DNA of 64,000 bases, taken from contig NZ_CP134867.1 of assembly GCF_031954525.1 (NCBI RefSeq), positions 434,001-498,000 on the forward strand, written 5' to 3'. The translations under genes were made by a program, and so were the position numbers. Below, one piece after another: positions 28,313 to 38,085 of the stretch; position 1 is the first letter of the stretch; the number at the start of each line of letters is the position of its first letter. A model generated the notes under the pieces. The model saw only the letters and a list, made by a program, of their open reading frames with translations, was not told the origin of the DNA and searched no databases. This DNA comes from Dyella sp. BiH032 (GTDB taxonomy: Bacteria; Pseudomonadota; Gammaproteobacteria; Xanthomonadales; Rhodanobacteraceae).

Positions 28313-29800
28313 ATGTTCCTCGGGCTCGACCTGGGCACCTCGGCGGTCAAGGCCGTGCTGGTCGACGAGGCCGGCGCCGTGCGCGCCACGGTCACGCAGC
28401 CGCTGGCCGTCTCCCATCCGCAACCGCGCTGGTCCGAGCAGGATCCGGCGGACTGGTGGCGCGCTGCGGTCGCCGCGGTGGACGAACTCTTGGCTACGGC
28501 GGCGCGCGAAGGCATCGCGCCGGGCCGCGTGGCGGCGATCGGCCTGAGCGGACAGATGCACGGCGCCACCCTGCTGGACGCGCGCGACCGCGTGCTGCGT
28601 CCAGCCATCCTGTGGAACGACGGCCGCAGCGATGCCGAATGCCGCTTGATGGAGACCCTGCCGGATTTCCGCGCGATCACCGGCAATCTCGCCATGCCCG
28701 GCTTCACCGCGCCGAAGCTGGCGTGGTTGCGCGAACACGAGCCGGCGGTGTTCGACGCCACCGCCAAGGTGCTGTTGCCGAAGGATTACCTGCGCCTGTG
28801 CCTCACGGGCGATTACGCCACCGACGTCTCCGATGCAGCCGGCACGTTGTGGCTGGACGTGGCCCGGCGCCAGTGGAGCGACCCCATGCTCGCCGCCTGC
28901 GGGCTGACCCGCGAGCACATGCCGACCCTGCACGAAGGCAGCGACGCCACCGGCCGCCTGCGCGCCGAATTGGCCGAGCGCTGGGGCATGGCGCGCGTGC
29001 CGGTGGCCGCCGGCGGCGGCGACAACGCGGCCGGCGCGGTGGGCGTGGGCATCGTACGGCACGGGCAGGCCATGCTGTCGCTGGGCACCTCGGGTGTGTA
29101 TTTCGCCGTCTCCGACGGCTTTCTGTCGCGGCCGGAACAGGCCGTGCACAGTTTCTGCCACGCGCTGCCGGGCACCTGGCACCTGATGTCGGTGATGCTC
29201 AACGCCGCCAGTTGCCTCGACTTCACCGCGCGCTTGACCGGGCACGCGGGCGTCGGCGCCATGCTGGCCGAGGCCGAGCAGGCGCCGATGCGCGACGAAG
29301 CTCCGCTGTTCCTGCCTTACCTCACCGGCGAGCGCACGCCGCACAACGACGTGCACGCCACCGGTGCCTTCACCGGCTTGCGCGCGGATACCACGCGCGC
29401 GGACCTGGCCAACGCGACGCTCGAAGGCGTGGGCCTGGGCCTGCTCGATGGCATCGAAGCGGTGGACGCCGCCGGTCTGCGTGCGGATAGCGTCGCGGTG
29501 ATCGGCGGCGGCTCGCGCAGCGCCTACTGGATCCAGATGCTGGCGGACATCGCCGGCCGTCCGCTCGAGTTGCGCGCCGGTGGCGACGTCGGCGCCGCGC
29601 TCGGCGCCGCCCGGCTCGCTCGCCTGGCGGCGGAGCCGGGCGCGACGATCGAAGAAGTGTGCGCCATGCCACCGCTCGTGGCGGTGCATGAACCCAACGC
29701 CGCGCGGCACGCCTACTATCGCCAGACCCGGCAGCCCCTGTTCCGCGCGGCCTATCGCGCGCAGCGGGCGGCGCGCGATGCGACGGCCGGCCACGGCTGA
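28313..29800 (+). CDS. xylB: Xylulokinase
   Basis: A 495-residue FGGY-family kinase that phosphorylates D-xylulose to xylulose 5-phosphate for the pentose phosphate pathway. It has the N-terminal phosphate-binding motif FLGLDLGTSAVKAVLVDEAG, the substrate loop LSGQMHGATLLD, the catalytic-Asp segment GGGDNAAGAVG, and the C-terminal ATP-binding segment VIGGGSRSAYWIQMLADI. It starts seven bases after xylA, so the two are co-transcribed. Confidence 0.96.
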   Translation: MFLGLDLGTSAVKAVLVDEAGAVRATVTQPLAVSHPQPRWSEQDPADWWRAAVAAVDELLATAAREGIAPGRVAAIGLSGQMHGATLLDARDRVLRPAILWNDGRSDAECRLMETLPDFRAITGNLAMPGFTAPKLAWLREHEPAVFDATAKVLLPKDYLRLCLTGDYATDVSDAAGTLWLDVARRQWSDPMLAACGLTREHMPTLHEGSDATGRLRAELAERWGMARVPVAAGGGDNAAGAVGVGIVRHGQAMLSLGTSGVYFAVSDGFLSRPEQAVHSFCHALPGTWHLMSVMLNAASCLDFTARLTGHAGVGAMLAEAEQAPMRDEAPLFLPYLTGERTPHNDVHATGAFTGLRADTTRADLANATLEGVGLGLLDGIEAVDAAGLRADSVAVIGGGSRSAYWIQMLADIAGRPLELRAGGDVGAALGAARLARLAAEPGATIEEVCAMPPLVAVHEPNAARHAYYRQTRQPLFRAAYRAQRAARDATAGHG

Positions 29801-29833
29801 GCCGCCGGAACAACCAGACGAGGTGGAGACCCG

Positions 29834-30850
29834 ATGAAGCGCCTGTTCGTACGAGCCATGCTGCCGCTGCTGTTGCTGGCGACCGTCGTCCTCGCCGCCT
29901 GCGGCGGCAAGCAGGCCGACCAGCCGAAGATCGGCTTTTCCATCGACGACCTGCGCCTGGAGCGCTGGACGCGCGACCGCGACTACTTCGTCGCTGCGGC
30001 GGAAAAGCTTGGCGCCAAGGTCTACGTGCAATCGGCTGATGGCAACGAGCAGCGCCAGGTGCAGCAGCTGGAGAACCTGATCTCGCGCGGCGTGAACGTG
30101 CTGGTGATCGTGCCGATGAATTCCAAGGTACTGGACAACGTGATCGCCGAGGCCAAGCGCAACGGCATCAAGGTGATCTCCTACGACCGCCTGATCCTCG
30201 GCGCCGACGTCGACGCCTACATCTCCTTCGACAACGAGAAGGTGGGCGAACTGCAGGCGCAGGGCGTGCTCGACGCGGCGCCCAAGGGCAACTACTTCCT
30301 GCTCGGCGGCTCGCCCACCGACAACAACGCGAAGATCCTGCGCGAGGGCCAGATGAAGGTGCTGCAGCCGGCCATCGACAAGGGCGACGTGAAGGTGGTC
30401 GGCCAGCAGTGGACGCCGGAATGGGATGCCTCCAAGGCGCTGCGCATCGTCGAGGACGCGCTCACCGCCAACCACAATGACATCCAGGGCGTGGTCGCCT
30501 CCAACGACGCCATCGCCGGCGGCGCGATCCAGGCGCTGGCGGCGCAGCAGCTCGCGGGCAAGGTCGCCGTGTCCGGCCAGGACGCGGACCTGGCCGGCGT
30601 GCGCCGCGTGGTCGAGGGCACCCAGACCATGACCGTGTACAAGCCGCTGAAGACCATCGCCACCACCGCGGCCGAGCTGGCGGTGAAGCTGGCCAAGGGC
30701 GAGGCGCCCGCGTACACCGGCAAAATGAACAACGGCAAGAAAGACGTGGATGCCATCCTGCTCCAGCCGACGCTGCTGACCAAGGCGAACGTCGACACGG
30801 TGATCAAGGACGGTTTCTACACCCGCGAGCAAATCGACGGCGCGAAGTAA
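29834..30850 (+). CDS. xylF: Xylose ABC transporter substrate-binding lipoprotein
   Basis: A 338-residue periplasmic-binding-protein-type receptor for D-xylose. The signal peptide ends in a lipobox (VLAAC, Cys about residue 23), so the protein is probably a lipoprotein; E. coli XylF is soluble. The mature part begins [16 protein letters not shown], with [15 protein letters not shown] and [21 protein letters not shown] as expected for XylF. It is the third gene of the operon, followed closely by the ATPase and permease. Confidence 0.95.
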   Translation: MKRLFVRAMLPLLLLATVVLAACGGKQADQPKIGFSIDDLRLERWTRDRDYFVAAAEKLGAKVYVQSADGNEQRQVQQLENLISRGVNVLVIVPMNSKVLDNVIAEAKRNGIKVISYDRLILGADVDAYISFDNEKVGELQAQGVLDAAPKGNYFLLGGSPTDNNAKILREGQMKVLQPAIDKGDVKVVGQQWTPEWDASKALRIVEDALTANHNDIQGVVASNDAIAGGAIQALAAQQLAGKVAVSGQDADLAGVRRVVEGTQTMTVYKPLKTIATTAAELAVKLAKGEAPAYTGKMNNGKKDVDAILLQPTLLTKANVDTVIKDGFYTREQIDGAK

Positions 30851-30861
30851 GCAGCGGCACC

Positions 30862-32406
30862 ATGACGGAGGCGAGCCCCCACCTGTTCGAGATGCGCGGC
30901 ATCGCCAAGTCCTTCGGCGGGGTCAGGGCGCTGGACGGCATCGACCTGCAGCTGCGTGCGGGGGAATGCCTGGGCCTGTGCGGCGAGAACGGCGCCGGCA
31001 AGTCCACGCTGATGAAGGTGCTTTCCGGGGTCTATCCGCACGGCACCTGGGACGGCGAGATCCTGTGGCGCGGGCAGCCGCTGCGCGCCCGTTCGGTACG
31101 CGACAGCGAGCGCGCCGGCATCGTCATCATCCATCAGGAACTGATGCTGGTACCGCGGCTGTCGGTGGCGGAGAACATCTTCCTGGGCCACGAGATCACC
31201 CGGCCGGGCGGGCGCATGGACTACGACGCCATGTACGCGAAGGCCGATGCGCTGCTGAAGGAATTAGGACTGCACGACGTCAACGTCGCGCTGCCGGCCA
31301 TGCACTACGGCGGCGGCCACCAGCAGCTGTTCGAGATCGCCAAGGCGCTGGCCAAGGACGCGAAGCTGCTGATCCTGGACGAGCCCACCTCCTCGCTGAC
31401 CTCCAGCGAGACCGAGGTGCTGCTGCGCATCGTCGAGGACCTCAAGCGCCGCGGCGTGGCCTGCATCTATATCTCGCACAAGCTCGACGAAGTGGAGCGC
31501 GTGTGCGACACGGTCAGCGTGATCCGCGACGGCCGGCACATCGCCACACGGCCGATGCGCGAGTTGGACGTGGACGCGATCATCGCCCTGATGGTGGGCC
31601 GCAAGCTGGAGAACCTCTATCCGCGCGTCGAGCATGCCATCGGCGAGGTGATCTTCGAGGCGCGCCACGCCACCTGCTTCGACCCGGTCAATCCGCAGCG
31701 CAAGCGGGTGGACGGCGTTTCGTTCCAGCTGCGGCGCGGCGAGATCCTCGGCATCGCCGGCCTGGTCGGCGCGGGCCGTACCGAACTGGTGAGCGCGATC
31801 TTCGGCGCCTACGCGGGACGCTATGCGGTGGACCTGGTGCTGGAGGGCAAGCCGCTCAAGGTCCGCTCGCCCGGCGAGGCCATCCGCGCCGGGTTGGGCA
31901 TGGTGCCGGAGGACCGCAAGCGTCACGGCATCGTCCCGCTGCTCGGCGTGGGCGACAACATCACCCTGGCGACGCTGCAGCACTACGCGCGCGGCGGCCG
32001 CATCGATCGCCAGCGCGAACTGCACACCATCGAGACGCAGATCGCCGAGCGCCGCGTGAAGACGTCCAGCCCCGCGTTGCCCATCGCCAAGCTCTCCGGC
32101 GGCAACCAGCAGAAGGCGGTGCTGGCGCGGATGCTGCTGGCCAAGCCCAAGGTGCTGATCCTGGACGAGCCCACCCGCGGCGTGGACGTGGGCGCCAAAG
32201 CCGAGATCTACCGGCTGATCTTCGAGCTGGCCGCGCAAGGCGTGTCGATCATCCTGGTCTCCTCGGAGATGCCCGAAGTGCTGGGCATGGCCGATCGCGT
32301 GCTGGTGATGGGCGAAGGCCGGCTGCGCGGCGACTTCCCCAACCAGGGACTGACCCAGGAACAGGTGCTGGCCGCGGCGATCGACGCCAGTCCGCGCGCC
32401 GCCTGA
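30862..32406 (+). CDS. xylG: Xylose ABC transporter ATP-binding protein
   Basis: A 514-residue double-ABC ATPase for sugar import. The first cassette has Walker [10 protein letters not shown], a degenerate signature ([15 protein letters not shown]) and Walker [12 protein letters not shown]. The second has the usual altered Walker A ([11 protein letters not shown]), a full signature [16 protein letters not shown] and Walker [16 protein letters not shown]. The asymmetry is normal for the sugar-importing CUT2 class. It lies 11 bases after xylF and 25 bases before xylH. Confidence 0.96.
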   Translation: MTEASPHLFEMRGIAKSFGGVRALDGIDLQLRAGECLGLCGENGAGKSTLMKVLSGVYPHGTWDGEILWRGQPLRARSVRDSERAGIVIIHQELMLVPRLSVAENIFLGHEITRPGGRMDYDAMYAKADALLKELGLHDVNVALPAMHYGGGHQQLFEIAKALAKDAKLLILDEPTSSLTSSETEVLLRIVEDLKRRGVACIYISHKLDEVERVCDTVSVIRDGRHIATRPMRELDVDAIIALMVGRKLENLYPRVEHAIGEVIFEARHATCFDPVNPQRKRVDGVSFQLRRGEILGIAGLVGAGRTELVSAIFGAYAGRYAVDLVLEGKPLKVRSPGEAIRAGLGMVPEDRKRHGIVPLLGVGDNITLATLQHYARGGRIDRQRELHTIETQIAERRVKTSSPALPIAKLSGGNQQKAVLARMLLAKPKVLILDEPTRGVDVGAKAEIYRLIFELAAQGVSIILVSSEMPEVLGMADRVLVMGEGRLRGDFPNQGLTQEQVLAAAIDASPRAA

Positions 32407-32431
32407 CCCGAAGCGACATCACGGAAACCGC

Positions 32432-33574
32432 ATGCAAGCCCAGCACATCCAGCAACTGTTCGCGCGCTACAAGATCCTGGCCCTGCTGCTGGCGGTAGCG
32501 GTGATCTGGATTTTTTTCCACGCCGCGACCGGCGGGGACTTCCTGACTTCCCGCAACCTCTCCAACCTGTTCCGGCAGATGGCGATCACCGGCATGCTCG
32601 CCTGCGGCATGGTGTTCGTGATCATCGCCGGGGAGATCGACCTGTCCGTCGGCTCGCTGCTGGGCCTGCTCGGCGGCGTGGCGGCGGTGCTCACAGTGAA
32701 CCTCGGCTGGTCCACGGTGCCCGCGATCGCCGCGGTGCTCGTGCTGGGCTTGCTGATTGGCCTGTTCAATGGCTTCTGGGTGACGCGGCTGCGGGTGCCG
32801 TCCTTCATCGTGGGCCTGGGCGGCATGCTGGCGTTCCGCGGCGTGCTGCTGGGCGTGACCCACAGCGCCACTATCTCGCCGGTGCCGGCCGACATGGTGT
32901 ACCTCGGGCAGGGCTACGTGTCCCCGACGCTGTCGTCGGTGCTGGGCGTGGTGATCTTCGCCGTCGTCGTGGCGCTGACCGTGCTGCGCCGGCGGCGCCG
33001 CGCGCAGTTGCAGATCCGCCAGCTGCCGGCCTGGGCCGACGCGCTGAAGGTGGTGGCGATCGGTGCGGCGCTGGCGGCGTTCGTGGTCACGCTCAATCGC
33101 TACGGCGGGATTCCGCTGCCGGTGATGATCCTGCTCGCTCTGCTGGCCATCTTCAGCTACGTCGCCTCGCAGACCGTGCTGGGCCGGCACATCTACGCCG
33201 TGGGCGGCAACCTGGAGGCCACGCGCCTGTCCGGCGTGAACGTGGCGCGGGTGAAGCTGGTGGTGTTCGGCCTGATGGGTGTGATGTGCGCCTTCGCCGG
33301 CATCGTCAACACCGCGCGCCTCGCCGCGGGTTCGCCCTCGGCCGGCACCAATGGCGAGCTGGATGCGATCGCCGCCTGCTTCATCGGCGGCGCCTCGATG
33401 CGTGGCGGCGCGGGTACGGTGCACGGGGCCCTGATCGGCGCGCTGGTGATGGCCAGCCTGGACAACGGCATGTCCATGATGGACGTGGACACGTACTGGC
33501 AGTACATCGTCAAGGGCGCGATTCTCGTGCTGGCCGTCTGGGTGGATGTGTTGACGGGCACGCAGCGGGACTAA
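32432..33574 (+). CDS. xylH: Xylose ABC transporter permease
   Basis: A 380-residue inner-membrane permease of the CUT2/RbsC type, with about ten hydrophobic segments. It contains the family motif GEIDLSVGSLLGL, a basic loop (RRRRRAQLQIRQLPAWADALK) characteristic of the longer XylH proteins, and FIGGASMRGGAGTVHGALIG. It is the last gene of xylABFGH. No clear intrinsic terminator follows; the next gene begins 84 bases later on the same strand. Confidence 0.95.
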   Translation: MQAQHIQQLFARYKILALLLAVAVIWIFFHAATGGDFLTSRNLSNLFRQMAITGMLACGMVFVIIAGEIDLSVGSLLGLLGGVAAVLTVNLGWSTVPAIAAVLVLGLLIGLFNGFWVTRLRVPSFIVGLGGMLAFRGVLLGVTHSATISPVPADMVYLGQGYVSPTLSSVLGVVIFAVVVALTVLRRRRRAQLQIRQLPAWADALKVVAIGAALAAFVVTLNRYGGIPLPVMILLALLAIFSYVASQTVLGRHIYAVGGNLEATRLSGVNVARVKLVVFGLMGVMCAFAGIVNTARLAAGSPSAGTNGELDAIAACFIGGASMRGGAGTVHGALIGALVMASLDNGMSMMDVDTYWQYIVKGAILVLAVWVDVLTGTQRD

Positions 33575-33658
33575 GGCCTGGCTAAGTCCGGTTCGTGACG
33601 GCCGAGGGCGACGTAAGTTTCACTCCCCATTCGCGCGATCGATCCCTATGCTGAGGCC

Positions 33659-36631
33659 ATGGAGGGGCTGATCCGCCAGGCGTACCGCAAACACGATTTC
33701 GTCGCCGCTGTGATCGCCGTCGCCGTGGTGGCCGCGGCGTCGGTCTGGCTGACCCGCTATGGCGGTCCGATCGCCACGGTATGGCTGGCCAATGGCGTCA
33801 GCATCGCGGTGCTGATGCAACGCGGCGGCCTCGGCACCGGCCCCTTCCTGCTCATCACCGGCGTGATCATCTTGGCCATCACCTCCGCGGCGGGGTTCAC
33901 TCCGCTGGATGCGTTGGGCCTGGTACTGGTCAATGCGCTGGAGATCGGCCTGGTGGTGCGCGTGCTATCCGACGCGGACGGGGTGACGTATCTGGAGAAC
34001 CCGTTCGGCGTGCAGCGCTTCATCCTGTGGGCCGTGCTGGTCGCGCCGATCGCCACCTCGCTGCTCATCCTGCCGGTGCATGTCATGGAAACGGGCGCCG
34101 ATCCCTGGCTGACGCTGGGGACCCGCGCGATGTCGCACGCGCTGGGCAACGCCACCGCGGTGCCGCTGACCTTCGGGCTGTTGCGCTGGCGCTACATCCC
34201 GCCCACCTCGACGCGGCGCGCGCGGCGTTGCGCGCTGGCGCTGCTGATCCTCGCGCTGGTCACGCTCGCCGCGTTCTGGCAACCGCACACGCCGCTGCTG
34301 TTCATCGTGTTCCCGCCGCTGGCCTTGCTGGCGATGACCGGCAACCGCCGCTGGAGCGTCGCCGGCGTGCTGGTGGTCGCGGTGATCGGCGGGGCCATGA
34401 CCATCACCGAGCACGGTCCGATCGCCCACCAGGGCCAGCGGCATCCGGCGCTGGCGACCATGCTGTTCCAGCTGTTCGTGCTGTGCTGCATCGCCGTGGC
34501 GCTGCCGCTGGTGACCTCGATGGAACAGCGCCGCCGACTGGGCCGCAACCTGCGCGGCAGCGAGGCGCGCTACCGCATGCTGGCCGAGCATTCGCACGAC
34601 CTGGTGCTGTTGCTGGACGCGGAGGGCTACTGCAAGTACGTGTCGCCGGCGGCCTATCCCATCCTCGGCTACCGTCCGGACAAGCTGGTCGAAAGCTCGC
34701 TGCAGAGCCTGATCGACGAAGCCAGCCGCGCCACCGCGGTGGAGCTGTGGCAGCGGCTGATCGCGGGCGACCATCCCGGCACCACGCTGTTGCGCATGCG
34801 TCACGCCGACGGTTCGTACCGCTTCATGGAAGCCGCCGGCGGTGTCATCGACGAAGAGCCGGACCGCGTGATCCTCACCTTGCGCGACGTCACCGCGCGC
34901 ATTGGCGCGGAAGACGCTTTGCGCGAAGAGCGCCGGCTCACCGACGTCACGCTCAAGGCCATCGGCGACGCCGTGTTCGCCCTCGACCGCGAGGGTCGCC
35001 TGGGCTTCGCCAACCCTGCCGGTTCCGCGCTGCTGGCGCGCTCCACGCAGCCCTATGCGGAAAAGCTGGAAGACCGCCTGCCGCTATGGCGCGCTGGCGA
35101 ACGCGTCAGCGACGACCATCCGGCGCGCGTCGCTCTGCGCACCGGCACCGCGGCCGGGCCTGTGCTATGCGCAGTGGAGCTGGACGGCGAGCCCTCGCGC
35201 GCGATGGAGTGCTCGGCCGTGCCGATCCGCAACGAACAGGGCGCCGTGATCGGCGCGGTGTTCGTGCTGCACGACGTCAGCGCGATCCTGGAGCTGTCCG
35301 AGCGCATGGCGCACCTGGCGCACTTCGACGCGCTCACCGACCTGCCCAACCGCCCGCTGCTGCTGGAACGGCTGTCCGCCGCGCTGACCCGCGCGCGGCA
35401 GGGCGCGCACCACCTGGCGGTGCTGTTCATCGACGTGGACCGCTTCAAGCAGATCAACGACACGCTCGGCCACGTCTCCGGCGACGAGGTGCTTCGCCAG
35501 GTGGCCGAGCGCCTGCTTTCCTCCATGGGCGGCGGCGACACCGTCGCGCGCCTGGGCGGCGACGAGTTCGTAGTGCTGATCCCCGAAGTGGGCGACCGTG
35601 CCGCCGTCGCCGCCTGCGCGATCAAGACGCTGGAAGCGTTGAGCGCGCCGGTGCGCGTTGGACGGCGCGAGCTGCGCCTCACCGCCAGTATCGGCATCGC
35701 ACTGTTTCCTGATGACGGCGACGAGGCCGACCTGCTCATCCGCCATGCCGACATGGCGATGTACGCGGCCAAGCGCTCCGGCCGTAACGACTACCACTTC
35801 TATGTCTCCAGCATGGACGCCGGCGCGCAGGCCGAGTTCGACCTGGAGAACGCGCTGCGCTCGGCGATGGCGCGCTCGGAACTGTTCCTGGATTTCCAGC
35901 CGCGCGTGGACACCAGCGACGGCCGCATCGTGTGCGCCGAAGCGCTGCTGCGCTGGCGCCGCACCGACGGCACGATCTGCCGCCCGGACGCCTTCATCCC
36001 TATCGCCGAAGCCAGCGGCCTGATCCTGATGATCGGCGCCTGGGTCCTGAAGGAGGCCTGCCATGCCTGCAAGACCTGGCAGGAAGGCCCGCTGGCCGGC
36101 GTAGGCGTGAGCGTGAACATCTCGCAGCTGCAGTTCGGCCGCGAGAACTTCCTGCAGCTGGTGATGGAAGCCCTGCGCGAAGCAGGCCTGCCGCCGCACC
36201 TGCTGGAACTGGAACTGACCGAAAGCATGCTGATGGAGCCGACCGACGCGGTGCGCCAGCGCATCGCCGGGCTGAAGTCGCTGGGCGTGAGCCTGTCGAT
36301 CGACGATTTCGGCACCGGCTATTCCAGCCTCGCTTACCTGCGCCGCTTCGCGATCGATACGCTGAAGATCGACCGCAGTTTCGTCACCGACATGACGGAC
36401 GACCCCGAGGATGCGGCGGTGATCCACGCGATCGTGGCGCTGGCCATCAGCCTGGGCAAACGCGTGGTGGCGGAGGGTGTGGAGACCGCACGTCAGGCGG
36501 AGCTGCTCGGCGCGCTGGGGTGCCACGAGATGCAGGGACATCTGTTCAGTGCGCCGACGGATGCGCGGCGATTGGCGGAGTTCGCGGAGAAGAGGGGGGT
36601 TGGGCGCCGGGGGCGCCCGGCAACGGGGTGA
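33659..36631 (+). CDS. MASE1-PAS-PAS-GGDEF-EAL cyclic-di-GMP signalling protein
   Basis: A 990-residue membrane sensor. A MASE1-type membrane domain (about 12-290, multiple helices) is followed by two PAS domains (about 300-415 and 420-545), a GGDEF domain with intact RLGGDEF near 631, and an EAL domain with EALLRW near 760, ELTES, DDFGTGYSS, KIDRSF and EGVET. Both synthesis and hydrolysis of cyclic di-GMP are therefore possible; such dual proteins often work in one direction only. It starts 84 bases after xylH on the same strand, so it may be read with the xylose operon. The last 30 codons become G-rich near the repeat island. Confidence 0.93.
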   Translation: MEGLIRQAYRKHDFVAAVIAVAVVAAASVWLTRYGGPIATVWLANGVSIAVLMQRGGLGTGPFLLITGVIILAITSAAGFTPLDALGLVLVNALEIGLVVRVLSDADGVTYLENPFGVQRFILWAVLVAPIATSLLILPVHVMETGADPWLTLGTRAMSHALGNATAVPLTFGLLRWRYIPPTSTRRARRCALALLILALVTLAAFWQPHTPLLFIVFPPLALLAMTGNRRWSVAGVLVVAVIGGAMTITEHGPIAHQGQRHPALATMLFQLFVLCCIAVALPLVTSMEQRRRLGRNLRGSEARYRMLAEHSHDLVLLLDAEGYCKYVSPAAYPILGYRPDKLVESSLQSLIDEASRATAVELWQRLIAGDHPGTTLLRMRHADGSYRFMEAAGGVIDEEPDRVILTLRDVTARIGAEDALREERRLTDVTLKAIGDAVFALDREGRLGFANPAGSALLARSTQPYAEKLEDRLPLWRAGERVSDDHPARVALRTGTAAGPVLCAVELDGEPSRAMECSAVPIRNEQGAVIGAVFVLHDVSAILELSERMAHLAHFDALTDLPNRPLLLERLSAALTRARQGAHHLAVLFIDVDRFKQINDTLGHVSGDEVLRQVAERLLSSMGGGDTVARLGGDEFVVLIPEVGDRAAVAACAIKTLEALSAPVRVGRRELRLTASIGIALFPDDGDEADLLIRHADMAMYAAKRSGRNDYHFYVSSMDAGAQAEFDLENALRSAMARSELFLDFQPRVDTSDGRIVCAEALLRWRRTDGTICRPDAFIPIAEASGLILMIGAWVLKEACHACKTWQEGPLAGVGVSVNISQLQFGRENFLQLVMEALREAGLPPHLLELELTESMLMEPTDAVRQRIAGLKSLGVSLSIDDFGTGYSSLAYLRRFAIDTLKIDRSFVTDMTDDPEDAAVIHAIVALAISLGKRVVAEGVETARQAELLGALGCHEMQGHLFSAPTDARRLAEFAEKRGVGRRGRPATG

Positions 36632-36750
36632 TTTGTGTGTGGATGTTGTTTGTTGTTTGTTGTTTGGCGCGGGTCGGAGGTTGTGCGTGCTGAGCCGACT
36701 CGAAGGTGTCTCTGGTGTCATCTTTTCACTTTCGTCATTCCGGCATGGCA

Positions 36751-36940
36751 GCGTAGGTTTGGGTGAGCTTGCGAACCCCACCGGGAGCTAAGGGTCGCCG
36801 CTCACTTACCTACTCGTCATTCCGGCGTAGGCCGGATGCAACGCGTAGCGCGGAGAACGCCCGGAGGGCGGCCCCGCAGGGGCGAGCGCAGCGAGTCATC
36901 CAGTGGCGACAGCGCTCTGTTGTCGCCTTATCGCAAGCCT
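36751..36940 (+). repeat. Accessory repeat modules preceding family A copy 4
   Basis: A GTAGGTTTGGGTGAGC..ACCCC unit (36751-36780), TCGTCATTCCGGCG..GCCGGA (36815-36836), a GGGCGGCCCCGC stem, and a GTGGCGACAGCGC..TGTTGTCGCC stem (36902-36926) occur in the order also seen before copy 3 and, inverted, after copy 2. Just upstream (36640-36668) is a short TTGTTTG-type tandem tract. Confidence 0.75.
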
Positions 36941-37311
36941 TGTCTCGCCCTCGCGGGCGAGGGGTTTCGCTCTCCTGCCGGAGAGCGAGTTACTTCTTCT
37001 TGCTTGCCCAAGAAGAAGTAACCAAGAAGAAGGGCCCCCTGCGCGGCGCCCTCCGCAGCCTACGCTGCTGCGGGTGCGTTGAGGGCTGGCCGGGCTTTTC
37101 GATCGGGCATCCCTGCCCGAATCGAAAAGGCGGGGGCGTCCTGCCCCCGCCCCGCTTCGCGGGCCTGATCGTCCAGCCCTCACCGCCGCGAAGGGAACCC
37201 GGGAGATCAAGAGCAACGCGGAGCGTCGCTTCGCTCGCTCTTGTGCCGCGGTACCGCACTTCTCCTTCTCCCCGCCGGGGAGAAGGCGGGATGAGGGGCG
37301 GGTGCTCGCGG
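36941..37311 (+). repeat. Composite repeat, family A copy 4
   Basis: Family A order complete. The main palindrome (36990-37022) has no loop cassette. The CCCCGCCCCGCTTCGCGGG stem variant seen here is shared with copies 2 and 5, while copies 1, 3 and 6 have CGCCTGCGGCGG-like variants. It ends in the CTTCTCC..GGAGAAG palindrome and the GGGCGGGTGCTCGCGG tail. Confidence 0.88.
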
Positions 37312-37456
37312 GAGTGTGGCTAGAGCGGAAGTGGCTTTAAAAGTCGAAGCAAAAACTATGTGCGCACGGCTTGCTGCGAGAGGAAGTGCGAAGGCGTGGC
37401 AGAAGCTGGGTTCTCTGAGCAGCGGACAATAGGCATGAGGAACGAACAAAACCCCC

Positions 37457-37832
37457 GCTCCGTAGGACCCCTCACCCCGCCCTCTCCCCCGAGGGGAGAG
37501 GGAGAAGTGCGGTGCTATCGCAGAAACACGAAAGCCGACGCACCGCTCCTCGTTCTCTTCGCTTCGGCGCCTCGAAGTCCCCTCCACGTACCTCAGTCCC
37601 ACTTCGAGTCGCGCGATCCAGCAGCTGAGAAAACACCACGTGCTCTGCCAACCCCCGCCGCGAGCCTTTGACCTCAGGCCATTTCTTTTTGGTTACTTTT
37701 TCTCGAGGCCCCCCTTGAGGGGGTTGGGCCAGCAAAGAGAAAGTAACTCGGGCGCCGGCAGGCGTCCGACATGCCCGCTGCATAAGCGGCCAGGTCGCGA
37801 AAACGCAACCTTAGTGCGAACGACGAAGAGCA
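37457..37832 (-). repeat. Composite repeat, family B copy 3 (inverted)
   Basis: Minus-strand family B element. It has the terminal CTCTCCC..GGGAGAG palindrome at about 37481-37503 and the CGCCGCGAGCCTTTGACC block near 37657. The main palindrome with loop cassette lies at about 37691-37748; its left arm has a five-T variant. The GCATAAGCGG..CCTTAGTGCG module forms the end. The A-then-inverted-B pairing is the same as at copies 3/2. Confidence 0.88.
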
Positions 37833-38060
37833 GCCCCGCACACCGACGAGCTCCCGACATGCCCGCTGCATAAGCGGCCAGGTCGCGCAAACGTAACCTT
37901 AGTGCAACACCAGCACACGCACACAGCGAGCCCCCGAAACACCCGCCACATAAGCGACAAGATCACCGAACCACGACCTAGTGCGAACCACCAAGAACAA
38001 ACGCCACACACACGGCAGACATCCAAAAACACCCACCGCATAAGCCCCCTTTCGCCAAAC
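37771..38060 (-). repeat. Decaying tandem array of the family B end module
   Basis: The module ATGCCCGCTGCATAAGCGG, ending in CCTTAGTGCG, occurs about four times head-to-tail, starting near 37771, 37859, 37939 and 38029 (spacings 88, 80 and 90). The first two copies are nearly identical. The third (ACACCCGCCACATAAGCGA) and fourth (ACACCCACCGCATAAGC) have drifted, keeping CATAAGC; the third also retains CTAGTGCGAAC. The strand here is strongly A/C-rich. The array runs up to the 3' end of the LysR gene. Confidence 0.75.
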
Positions 38061-38085
38061 ACCCCCAACACCAAAACAACCCCAC

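Noticed and set aside
26987..30832. Very long minus-strand open frame (1281 codons) opposite xylA-xylB-xylF
   Set aside because: It is a high-GC antisense shadow: the plus strand encodes three well-known proteins, and the minus frame is a low-complexity Arg/His/Gly/Val-rich translation.
36640..36668. TTGTTTG tandem tract as a phase-variable microsatellite
   Set aside because: It lies after the EAL stop codon and outside any promoter I can define; the units are imperfect.
37771..38060. CRISPR-like array
   Set aside because: Units are continuous degenerate tandem repeats without distinct spacers, and no cas genes are nearby.
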